Source of the DNA: Paratinospora sagittata
Taxonomy: Eukaryota > Streptophyta > Magnoliopsida > Ranunculales > Menispermaceae
Assembly: GCA_035771175.1 (NCBI GenBank)
Contig: JAYMFD010003480.1
Location: forward strand, 1 to 64,000
Reading direction: 5' to 3'
DNA: 64,000 nt
Part shown: positions 41,157 to 52,500 of the stretch, piece by piece
How the letters are laid out: the number at the start of each line of letters is the position of its first letter
Numbering within the stretch: the first letter of the stretch is position 1
The notes under the pieces: model-generated
What the model was told of the DNA's origin: nothing
The model's input: the letters and a program-made list of their open reading frames with translations, nothing else
The model's database searches: none
Program-made: the position numbers and the translations under genes

Positions 41157-42770
41157 GTTCAAAAATTCATCGGGATATTGGAACGGAGTTCCATCTATTC
41201 TGGGGGGTTGTTTGAAGGATATTGGGACTCGCTAAAGGAGTTGGTGGACAAAGCAATCCGGTGGATTGGTCGCGATTGCCTCAAACACATTTTCAAAGTA
41301 AATTTAGTTCATTTAAACCAAAATTTGAGATTGAGGGGGTCAAAAATTCATCGAAATATTGGAACGGAGTTCCATCTATTCTGGGGGTTGTTAGAAGGAT
41401 ATTAGGACTCGCTCATAGAGTTGGTGGAGAAAGCAATACGGTGGATTGGTCGCGATTGCTTCAAACACATTTTTTAAGTAAATTTAGTTCATTTTTATCC
41501 AAAATTTTAGATTTGGGGGTCAAAAATTCATCGGGATAGTGAAACGGAGTTCCATCTATTCTGGGGGTTGCTAGAAGGATATTGAGACTCGCTCAAAGAC
41601 TTGGTGGAGAAAGCAATCCGGTGGATTGGTCGCGATTGCCTCAAACACATTTTCTAAGTAAATTTAGTTCATTTAAACCAAATTTTGAGAGTTAGTGGTC
41701 AAAAATTCATCAGGATATTGGAACGGAGTTCCATCTATTTTGGGGGGTTGCTAGAAGGATATTGGGACTCGCTCAAAGAGTTGGTGGAGAAAGCAATCCG
41801 GTGGATTGGTCGCGATTGCCTCAAACACATTTTCTAAGTAAATTTAGTTCATTTAAACCAAAATTTTAGATTTGGGGGTCAAAAATTCATCGGGATAGTG
41901 AAACGGAGTTCTATCTATTCTGGGGGTTGCTTGAAGGATATTGGGACTCGCTTAAGGAGTTGGTAAATAAAGCAATCCGGTGGATTGGTCGCGATTGCCT
42001 CAAACGCTTTTTCTAAGTATATTTAGTTCATTTAAACCAAAATTTAGATTTGGGGGTCAAAAATTCACTGGGATATTGGAACGGAAGTACCATCTATTCC
42101 GGGGGTTCCTAAAAGGATATTGGGACTCGCTCAAAGAGTTGGTAGAGAAAGCAATTCGGTGGATTGGTCGCGATTGCCTCAAACACATTTTCTAAGTAAA
42201 TTTAGTTCATTTAAACCAAAATTTGAGATTTAGGGGTCAAAAATTTATCGGGATATTGGAACGGAGTTCCATATATTCTGGGGGTTGCTAAAAGGATATT
42301 GAGACTCGCTCAAAGACTTGGTGGAGAAAGCAATCCGGTGGATTGGTCGCGATTGCCTCAAACACATTTTCTAAGTAAATTTAGTTCATTTAAACCAAAA
42401 TTTGAGATTGAGGGGTCAAAAATTCATCGGAATATTGGAACGGAGTTCCATCTATTCTAAGGGTTGCTAGAAGGATATTAGGACTCGCTCAAAGAGTTGG
42501 TAGAGAAAGCAATACGGTGGATTGGTCGCGATTGCCTCAAACACATTTTCTAAGTAAATTTAGTTCATTTAAACCAAAATTTTAGATTTGGGGGTCAAAA
42601 ATTCATCAGGATGTTGAAACGGAGTTCCATCTATTCTGGGGTTGCTTGAAGGATATTGGGACTCGCTCAAAGAGTTGGTGGAGAAAGCAATCTGGTGGAT
42701 TGGTCGCGATTGCCTCAAACACATTTTCTAAGTAAATTTAGTTCATTTAAAACAAAATTTGACATTTAGG
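41157..42770 (+). repeat. HOR copy of 9 monomers (1614 bp)
   Basis: The copy runs from one GGGTTCAAAAATTC start to the next. Order: E/A fusion (ends CATTTTCAAAG and GATTGAGG), B with TTCATTTTTATCC, N/A fusion, P, N, O, A with CCATATATTC, B, and a C/D fusion (CATCAGGATGTTGAAAC start, CAATCTGG end). It is the shortest of three neighbouring copies and contains one N-O-A triplet and one B. Confidence 0.88.
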
Positions 42771-42792
42771 GTTCAAAAATTCATCGGGATAT

Positions 42793-42807
42793 TGGAACGG
42801 AGTTCCA
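42793..42807. other. Dyad TGGAAC-GGA-GTTCCA (representative copy)
   Basis: Six-base arms, TGGAAC and GTTCCA, are exact reverse complements around a three-base centre GGA, at monomer positions 22-36. The dyad is intact in subtypes A, B, E, F, H, K, M, O and P. In G (centre AGA) the arms still pair. It is broken in C, D, I, J and N, which read TGAAAC in the left arm. It is one example of a site repeated a few hundred times in the window. Its role is unknown; short dyads are reported to be enriched in centromeric satellites that lack a CENP-B box. Confidence 0.85.
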
Positions 42808-43738
42808 TCTATTCTGGGGGGTTGTTTGAAGGATATTGGGACTCGCTAAAGGAGTTGGTGGACAAAGCAATCCGGTGGATTGGTCGCGATTGCCTCAAAC
42901 ACATTTTCAAAGTAAATTTAGTTCATTTAAACCAAAATTTGAGATTGAGGGGTCAAAAATTCATCGAAATATTGGAACGGAGTTCCATCTATTCTGGGGG
43001 TTGTTAGAAGGATATTAGGACTCGCTCATAGAGTTGGTGGAGAAAGCAATACGGTGGATTGGTCGCGATTGCTTCAAACACATTTTTTAAGTAAATTTAG
43101 TTCATTTTTATCCAAAATTTTAGATTTGGGGGTCAAAAATTCATCGGGATAGTGAAACGGAGTTCCATCTATTCTGGGGGTTGCTAGAAGGATATTGAGA
43201 CTCGCTCAAAGACTTGGTGGAGAAAGCAATCCGGTGGATTGGTCGCGATTGCCTCAAACACATTTTCTAAGTAAATTTAGTTCATTTAAACCAAATTTTG
43301 AGATTTAGTGGTCAAAAATTCATCAGGATATTGGAACGGAGTTCCATCTATTTTGGGGGGTTGCTAGAAGGATATTGGGACTCGCTCAAAGAGTTGGTGG
43401 AGAAAGCAATCCGGTGGATTGGTCGCGATTGCCTCAAACACATTTTCTAAGTAAATTTAGTTCATTTAAACCAAAATTTTAGATTTGGGGGTCAAAAATT
43501 CATCGGGATAGTGAAACAGAGTTCTATCTATTCTGGGGGTTGCTTGAAGGATATTGGGACTCGCTTAAGGAGTTGGTAAATAAAGCAATCCGGTGGATTG
43601 GTCGCGATTGCCTCAAACGCTTTTTCTAAGTATATTTAGTTCATTTAAACCAAAATTTAGATTTGGGGGTCAAAAATTCACCGGGATATTGGAACGGAGT
43701 ACCATCTATTCCGGGGGTTCCTAAAAGGATATTGGGAC

Positions 43739-43790
43739 TCGCTCAAAGAGTTGGTAGAGAAAGCAATTCGGTGGATTGGTCGCGATTGCC
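43739..43790 (+). other. tRNA-like segment of the monomer (representative copy)
   Basis: The stretch TCGCTC-AAAG-AGTTGGTAGAG resembles the D-arm and A-box region of eukaryotic tRNAs (TAGCTCAGTTGGTAGAG) if the four bases AAAG are treated as an insertion; one mismatch then remains. About 30 bp further on, GGTCGCGATTGCC loosely resembles a B box (GGTTCGATTCC) around a shared CGATT. The spacing is about that of a tRNA gene. No acceptor stem or full cloverleaf can be made by eye, so this is not called a tRNA. It may be chance, or a relic of a tRNA-derived short element. Confidence 0.25.
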
Positions 43791-45097
43791 TCAAACACAT
43801 TTTCTAAGTAAATTTAGTTCATTTAAACCAAAATTTGAGATTTAGGGGTCAAAAATTTATCGGGATATTGGAACGGAGTTCCATATATTCTGGGGGTTGC
43901 TAAAAGGATATTGAGACTCGCTCAAAGACTTGGTGGAGAAAGCAATCCGGTGGATTGGTCGCGATTGCCTCAAACACATTTTCTAAGTAAATTTAGTTCA
44001 TTTAAACCAAAATTTTAGATTTGGGGGTCAAAAATTCATCGGGATAGTGAAACGGAGTTCTATCTATTCTGGGGGTTGCTTGAAGGATATTGGGACTCGC
44101 TTAAGGAGTTGGTAAATAAAGCAATCCGGTGGATTGGTCGCGATTGCCTCAAACGCTTTTTCTAAGTATATTTAGTTCATTTAAACCAAAATTTAGATTT
44201 GGGGGTCAAAAATTCACCGGGATATTGGAACGGAGTACCATCTATTCCGGGGGTTCCTAAAAGGATATTGGGACTCGCTCAAAGAGTTGGTAGAGAAAGC
44301 AATTCGGTGGATTGGTCGCGATTGCCTCAAACACATTTTCTAAGTAAATTTAGTTCATTTAAACCAAAATTTGAGATTTAGGGGTCAAAAATTTATCGGG
44401 ATATTGGAACGGAGTTCCATATATTCTGGGGGTTGCTAAAAGGATATTGAGACTCGCTCAAAGACTTGGTGGAGAAAGCAATCCGGTGGATTGGTCGCGA
44501 TTGCCTCAAACACATTTTCTAAGTAAATTTAGTTCATTTAAACCAAAATTTGAGATTGAGGGGTCAAAAATTCATCGGAATATTGGAACGGAGTTCCATC
44601 TATTCCAGGGGTTGCTAGAAGGATATTAGGACTCGCTCAAAGAGTTGGTAGAGAAAGCAATACGGTGGATTGGTCGCGATTGCCTCAAACACATTTTCTA
44701 AGTAAATTTAGTTCATTTAAACCAAAATTTGAGATTGAGGGGTCAAAAATTCATCGGAATATTGGAACGGAGTTCCATCTATTCTAAGGGTTGCTAGAAG
44801 GATATTAGGACTCGCTCAAAGAGTTGGTAGAGAAAGCAATACGGTGGATTGGTCGCGATTGCCTCAAACACATTTTCTAAGTAAATTTAGTTCATTTAAA
44901 CCAAAATTTTAGATTTGGGGGTCAAAAATTCATCAGGATGTTGAAACGGAGTTCCATCTATTCTGGGGTTGCTTGAAGGATATTGGGACTCGCTCAAAGA
45001 GTTGGTGGAGAAAGCAATCTGGTGGATTGGTCGCGATTGCCTCAAACACATTTTCTAAGTAAATTTAGTTCATTTAAAACAAAATTTGACATTTAGG

Positions 45098-47246
45098 GTT
45101 CAAAAATTCATCGGGATATTGGAACGGAGTTCCATCTATTCTGGGGGGTTGTTTGAAGGATATTGGGACTCGCTAAAGGAGTTGGTGGACAAAGCAATCC
45201 GGTGGATTGGTCGCGATTGCCTCAAACACATTTTCAAAGTAAATTTAGTTCATTTAAACCAAAATTTGAGATTGAGGGGTCAAAAATTCATCGAAATATT
45301 GGAACGGAGTTCCATCTATTCTGGGGGTTGTTAGAAGGATATTAGGACTCGCTCATAGAGTTGGTGGAGAAAGCAATACGGTGGATTGGTCGCGATTGCT
45401 TCAAACACATTTTTTAAGTAAATTTAGTTCATTTTTATCCAAAATTTTAGATTTGGGGGTCAAAAATTCATCGGGATAGTGAAACGGAGTTCCATCTATT
45501 CTGGGGGTTGCTAGAAGGATATTGAGACTCGCTCAAAGACTTGGTGGAGAAAGCAATCCGGTGGATTGGTCGCGATTGCCTCAAACACATTTTCTAAGTA
45601 AATTTAGTTCATTTAAACCAAATTTTGAGATTTAGTGGTCAAAAATTCATCAGGATATTGGAACGGAGTTCCATCTATTTTGGGGGGTTGCTAGAAGGAT
45701 ATTGGGACTCGCTCAAAGAGTTGGTGGAGAAAGCAATCCGGTGGATTGGTCGCGATTGCCTCAAACACATTTTCTAAGTAAATTTAGTTCATTTAAACCA
45801 AAATTTTAGATTTGGGGGTCAAAAATTCATCGGGATAGTGAAACAGAGTTCTATCTATTCTGGGGGTTGCTTGAAGGATATTGGGACTCGCTTAAGGAGT
45901 TGGTAAATAAAGCAATCCGGTGGATTGGTCGCGATTGCCTCAAACGCTTTTTCTAAGTATATTTAGTTCATTTAAACCAAAATTTAGATTTGGGGGTCAA
46001 AAATTCACCGGGATATTGGAACGGAGTACCATCTATTCCGGGGGTTCCTAAAAGGATATTGGGACTCGCTCAAAGAGTTGGTAGAGAAAGCAATTCGGTG
46101 GATTGGTCGCGATTGCCTCAAACACATTTTCTAAGTAAATTTAGTTCATTTAAACCAAAATTTGAGATTTAGGGGTCAAAAATTTATCGGGATATTGGAA
46201 CGGAGTTCCATATATTCTGGGGGTTGCTAAAAGGATATTGAGACTCGCTCAAAGACTTGGTGGAGAAAGCAATCCGGTGGATTGGTCGCGATTGCCTCAA
46301 ACACATTTTCTAAGTAAATTTAGTTCATTTAAACCAAAATTTTAGATTTGGGGGTCAAAAATTCATCGGGATAGTGAAACGGAGTTCTATCTATTCTGGG
46401 GGTTGCTTGAAGGATATTGGGACTCGCTTAAGGAGTTGGTAAATAAAGCAATCCGGTGGATTGGTCGCGATTGCCTCAAACGCTTTTTCTAAGTATATTT
46501 AGTTCATTTAAACCAAAATTTAGATTTGGGGGTCAAAAATTCACCGGGATATTGGAACGGAGTACCATCTATTCCGGGGGTTCCTAAAAGGATATTGGGA
46601 CTCGCTCAAAGAGTTGGTAGAGAAAGCAATTCGGTGGATTGGTCGCGATTGCCTCAAACACATTTTCTAAGTAAATTTAGTTCATTTAAACCAAAATTTG
46701 AGATTTAGGGGTCAAAAATTTATCGGGATATTGGAACGGAGTTCCATATATTCTGGGGGTTGCTAAAAGGATATTGAGACTCGCTCAAAGACTTGGTGGA
46801 GAAAGCAATCCGGTGGATTGGTCGCGATTGCCTCAAACACATTTTCTAAGTAAATTTAGTTCATTTAAACCAAAATTTGAGATTGAGGGGTCAAAAATTC
46901 ATCGGAATATTGGAACGGAGTTCCATCTATTCCAGGGGTTGCTAGAAGGATATTAGGACTCGCTCAAAGAGTTGGTAGAGAAAGCAATACGGTGGATTGG
47001 TCGCGATTGCCTCAAACACATTTTCTAAGTAAATTTAGTTCATTTAAACCAAAATTTTAGATTTGGGGGTCAAAAATTCATCAGGATGTTGAAACGGAGT
47101 TCCATCTATTCTGGGGGTTGCTTGAAGGATATTGGAACTCGCTCAAAGAGTTGGTGGAGAAAGCAATCTGGTGGATTGGTCGCGATTGCCTCAAACACAT
47201 TTTCTAAGTAAATTTAGTTCATTTAAAACAAAATTTGACATTTAGG
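45098..47246 (+). repeat. HOR copy of 12 monomers (2149 bp)
   Basis: Same order as the 13-mer to its left, including the doubled N-O-A triplet, but with a single B (the CCAGGGGTTGC form). The C/D fusion here has CTGGGGGTTGC and TTGGAACTCGC, where its left neighbour has CTGGGGTTGC and TTGGGACTCGC. Apart from the missing B, the two copies appear base-for-base nearly the same over about 2 kb. Confidence 0.9.
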
Positions 47247-49389
47247 GTTCAAAAATTCATCGGGATATTGGAACGGAGTTCCATCTATTCTGGGGGGTTG
47301 TTTGAAGGATATTGGGACTCGCTAAAGGAGTTGGTGGACAAAGCAATCCGGTGGATTGGTCGCGATTGCCTCAAACACATTTTCAAAGTAAATTTAGTTC
47401 ATTTAAACCAAAATTTGAGATTGAGGGGTCAAAAATTCATCGAAATATTGGAACGGAGTTCCATCTATTCTGGGGGTTGTTAGAAGGATATTAGGACTCG
47501 CTCATAGAGTTGGTGGAGAAAGCAATACGGTGGATTGGTCGCGATTGCTTCAAACACATTTTTTAAGTAAATTTAGTTCATTTTTATCCAAAATTTTAGA
47601 TTTGGGGGTCAAAAATTCATCGGGATAGTGAAACGGAGTTCCATCTATTCTGGGGGTTGCTTGAAGGATATTCGGACTCGCTTAAGGAGTTGGTAGATAA
47701 AGCAATCCGGTGGATTGGTCGCGATTGCCTCAAACAGTTTTTCTAAGTATATTTAGTTCATTTAAACCAAAATTTAGATTTGGGGGTCAAAAATTCACCG
47801 GGATATTGGAACGGAGTTCCATCTATTCTGGGGGTTCCTAATAGGATATTGGGACTCGCTTAAAGAGTTGGTGGAGAAAGCAATCCGGTGGATTGGTCGC
47901 GATTGCCTCAAACACATTTTCTAAGTAAATTTAGTTCATTTAAACCAAAATTTGAGATTTAATGGTCAAAAATTCATCGGGATATTGAAACGGAGTTCCA
48001 TCTATTCTGGGGGTTGCTTGAAGGATATTGGGACTCGCTCAAGGAGTTGGTAGAGAAATCCCGTGGATTGGTCGCGATTGCCTCAATTACTTTTTCTAAT
48101 TATATTTAGTTCATTTAAACCAAAATTTTAGATTTGGGGGTCAAAAATTAATCGGGATATTGAAACGGAGTTCCATCTATTCTGGGGGTTCCTAGGAGGA
48201 TGTTGGGACTCGCTCAAAGAGTTGGTGGAGAAAGCAATCTGGTGGATTGGTGGCGATTGCCTCAAACACAAATTCTAAGTAAATTTAGTTCATTTAAACC
48301 AAAATTTGAGATTTAGAGGTCAAAAATTAATCGGGATATTGGAACGGAGTTCCATCTATTCTGGGGGTTGCTAGAAGGATATTGGGACTCGCTCATAGAG
48401 TTGGTGGAGAAAGCAATACGGTCGATTGGTCGCGATTGCTTCAAACACATTTTCTAAGTAAGTTTAGTTCATTTAAACCAAAATTTTAGATTTGGGGGTC
48501 AAAAATTCATCGGGATAGTGAAACGGAGTTCCATCTATTCTGGGGGTTTCTTGAAGGATATTGGGACTCGCTTAAGGAGTTGGTAGATAAAGCAATCCGG
48601 TCGATTGGTCGCGATTGCCTCAAACACTTTTTCTAAGTATATTTAGTTCATTTAAACCAAAATTTAGATTTGGGGGTCAAAAATTTATCGGAATATTGGA
48701 ACGGAGTTCCATCTATTCTGGGGGTTGTTAGAAGGATATTAGGACTCGCTCATAGAGTTGGTGGAGAAAGCAATACGGTGGATTGGTCGCGATTGCTTCA
48801 AACACATTTTCTAAGTAAATTTAGTTCATTTTTATCCAAAATTTTAGATTTGGGGGTCAAAAATTCATCGGGATAGTGAAACGGAGTTCCATCTATTCTG
48901 GGGGTTGCTTGAAGGATATTGGGACTCGCTCAAAGAGTTGGTGGAGAAAGCAATATGGTGGATTGGTCGCGATTCCCTCAAACACATTTCCTAAGTAAAT
49001 TTAGTTCATTTAAACCAAATTTTGAGATTTAGTGGTCAAAAATTCATCAGGATATTGGAACGGAGTTCCATATATTCTGGGGGGGTTGCTAGAAGGATAT
49101 TGGGACTCGCTCAAAGAGTTGGTGGAGAAAGCAATCCGGTGGATTGGGCGCGATTGCCTCAAACACATTTTCTAAGTAAATTGAATTCATTTAAACCAAA
49201 ATTTTAGATTTGGGGGTCAAAAATTCATCGGGATAGTGAAACGGAGTTCCATCTATTCTGGGGGTTGCTTGAAGGATATCGGGACTCGCTTAAGGAGTTG
49301 GTAGATAAAGCACTCCGGTGGATTGGTCGCGATTGCCTCAAACGCTTTTTCTAAATATATTTAGTTCATTTAAACCAAAATTTAGATTT
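47247..49389 (+). repeat. Partial HOR copy passing into mosaic satellite
   Basis: The first monomers (E/A fusion, B with TTTTTATCC) match the preceding HOR copies. From about 47622 a full N monomer (TATTCGGACTCG) replaces the N/A fusion, and the order then becomes O, H-like, I, J, K-like, N, B, M/P-like, N. A private CGGTCGATTGG, in place of CGGTGGATTGG, occurs at about 48420 and again at about 48600. No gene is visible. Confidence 0.75.
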
Positions 49390-49520
49390 GGGGGTTCCTA
49401 AAAGGATATTGGGACTCGCTCAAAGAGTTGGTAGAGAAAGCAATTCGGTGGATTGGTCGCGATTGCCTCAAACACATTTTCTAAGTAAATTTAGTTCATT
49501 TAAAACAAAATTTGACATTT
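49390..49520 (+). repeat. Truncated monomer (about 48 bp deleted)
   Basis: At 49387-49400 an N-type end reads TTGGGGGTTCCTAAAAGG: the G5 run at the monomer boundary is joined directly to the internal GGGGGTTCCTAAAAGG of an O monomer. The missing part is GTCAAAAATTC through CATCTATTC, about 48 bp, leaving a unit of roughly 131 bp. Both normal flanks carry TGGGGGT, so the deletion lies between two 7-bp direct repeats that are present in most monomers. Confidence 0.88.
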
Positions 49521-52500
49521 AGGGTTCAAAAATTCATCGGGATATTGGAACGGAGTTCCATCTATTCTGGGGGGTTGTTTGAAGGATATCGGGACTCGCT
49601 AAAGGAGTTGGTGGACAAAGCAATCCGGTGGATTGGTCGTGATTGCCTCAAACACTTTTTCTAAGTATATTTAGTTCATTTAAACCAAATATTTAGATTT
49701 ACGGGTCAAAAATTGACCGGGATATTGGAACGGAGTTCCATCTATTCCGGGGTTCGTAGAAGGATATTGGGACTCGCTCAAAGAGTTGGTGGAGAAAGCA
49801 ATATGGTGGATTGGTCGCGATTGCCTCAAACACATTTTCTAAGTAAATTTAGTTCATTTAAACCAAAATTTGAGATTTAGCGGTCAAAAATTCATCGGGA
49901 TATTGGAACAGAGTTCCATCTATTCTGGGGGGTTGCTAGATGGATATTGGGACTCGCTCAAAGAGTTGGTGGAGAAAGCAATATGGTGCATTGGTCAAAA
50001 TTGCCTGAAACACATTTCCTAAGTAAATTTAGTTCATTTAGACCAAAATTTGAGATTTAGTGGTCAAAAATTCATCGGGATATTGGAACGGAGTTCCATC
50101 TATTCTGGGGGGTTGCTAGAAGGATATTGGGACTCGCTCAAAGAGTTGGTGGAGAAAGCAATCCGGTGGATTGGTCGCGATTGCCTTAAACACATTTTCT
50201 AAGTAAATTTAGTTCATTTAAACCAAAATTTGAGATTTAGGGGTCAAAAATTCATCGGGATATTGAAACGGAGTTCCATCTATTCTGGGGGTTGCTTGAA
50301 GGATATTGGGACTCGCTCAAGGAGTTGGTAGAGAAATCCCGTGGATTGGTCGCGATTGCCTCAATTACTTTTTCTAATTATATTTAGTTCATTTAAACCA
50401 AAATTTTAGATTTGGGGGTAAAAAATTAATCGGGATATTGAAACGGAGTTCCATCTATTCTGGGGGTTCCTAGGAGGATATTGGGACTCGCTCAAAGAGT
50501 TGGTGGAGAAAGCAATCTGGTGGATTGGTAGCGATTACCTCAAACACAAATTCTAAGTAAATTTAGTTCATTTAAACCAAAATTTGGGATTTAGAGGTCA
50601 AAAATTCATCGGGATATTGGAACGGAGTTCCATCTATTCTGGGGGTTGCTAGAAGGATATTGGGACTCGCTTAAAGAGTAGGTGGAGAAAGCAATCAGGT
50701 GGATTGGTCGCGATTGCCTCAAACACATTTTCTAAGTAAATTTAGTTCATTTTAACTAAAATTTGAGATTGAGGGGTCAAAAATTCATCGGAATATTGGA
50801 ACAGAGTTCCATCTATTCTGGGGGTTGCTAGAAGGATATTAGGACTCACTCATAGATTTGGTGGAGAAAGCAATCCGGTGGATTGGTCGCGATTGACTCA
50901 AACACATTTTCTAAGTAAATTTAGTTCATTTTAACTAAAATTTTAGATTTGGGGGTCAAAAATTCATCGGGATAGTGAAACGGAGTTCCATCTATTCTGG
51001 GGGTTGCTTGAAGGATATTGGGACTCGCTTAAGCAGTTGGTAGATAAAGCAATCCGGTGGATTGGTCGCGATTGCCTCAAACACTTTTTCTAAGTATATT
51101 TAGTTCATTTAAACCAAAATTTAGATTTGGGGGTCAAAAATTCACCGGGATATTGGAACGGAGTTCCATCTATTCTGGGGGTTCCTAAAAGGATATTGGG
51201 ACTCGTTCAAAGAGTTGGTAGAGAAAGCAATACGGTGGATTGGTCGCGATTGCCTCAAACACATTTTCTAAGTAAATTTAGTTCATTTTAACCAAAATTT
51301 GAGATTTAGGGGTCAAAAATTTATCGGGATATTGGAACGGAATTCCATATATTCCGGGGGTTCCTAGAAGGATATTGAGACTCGCTCAAAGACTTGGTGG
51401 AGAAAGCAATACGGTGGATTGGTCGCGATTGCCTCAAACACATTTTCTAAGTAAATTTAGTTCATTTTAACCAAAATTTGAGATTTAGGGGTCAAAAATT
51501 TATCGGGATATTGGAACGGAGTTCCATCTATTCCGGGGGTTCCTAGAAGGATATTGAGACTCGCTCAAAGACTTGGTGGAGAAAGCAATCCGGTGGATTG
51601 GTCGCGATTGCCTCAAACACATTTTCTAAGTAAATTTAGTTCATTTAAACCAAAATTTGAGATTGAGGGGTCAAAAATTAATCGGAATATTGGAACGGAG
51701 TTCCATCTATTCTGGGGGTTGCTAGAAGGATATTAGGGCTCGCTCAAAGAGTTGGTAGAGAAAGCAATACGGTGGATTGGTCGCGATTGCCTCAAACACA
51801 TTTTCTAAGTAAATTTAGTTCATTTAAACCAAAATTTTAGATTTGGGGGTCAAAAATTCATCAGGATGTTGAAACGGAGTTCCATCTATTCTAGGGGTTG
51901 CTTGAAAGATATTGGGACTCGCTAAAGGAGTTGGTGGACAAAGCAATCTGGTGGATTGGTCGCGATTGCCTCAAACACTTTTTCTAAGTAAATTTAGTTC
52001 ATTTAAACCAAAATTTTAGATTTGGGGGTCAAAAATTAATCGGGATATTGAAACGGAGTTCCATCTATTCTGGGGGTTGCTTGAAGGATATTGGGACTCG
52101 CTTAAAGAGTTGGTGGAGAAAGCAATCTGGTGGATTGGTCACGATTGCCTCAAACACATTTTCTAAGTAAATTTGGTTAATTTAAAACAAAATTTGACAT
52201 TTAGGGTTCAAAAATTCATCGTGATATTGGAACGGAGTTCCATCTAATCTGGGGGTTGCTAGAAGGATATTAGGACTCGCTCATAGAGTTGGTGGAGAAA
52301 GCAATACGATGGATTGGTCGCGATTGCTTCAAACACATTTTATAAGTAAATTTAGTTCATTTAAACCAAAATTTTAGATTTGGGGGTCAAAAATTCATCG
52401 GGATAGTGAAACAGAGTTCCATCTATTCTGGGGGTTGCTTGAAGGATATTGGGACTTGCTTAAGGAGTTGGTAGATAAAGCAATCCGGTGGATTGGTCGC

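Larger units (their letters stand above)
42771..45097 (+). repeat. HOR copy of 13 monomers (2327 bp)
   Basis: Same order as the copy to its left, but the N-O-A triplet is present twice (from about 43490 and from about 44028) and B is present twice (about 44562 with CCAGGGGTTGC, about 44741 with CTAAGGGTTGC). The length, 2327 bp, is exactly 13 x 179. The second N-O-A is almost identical to the first, so this is a very recent local duplication. Confidence 0.9.
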
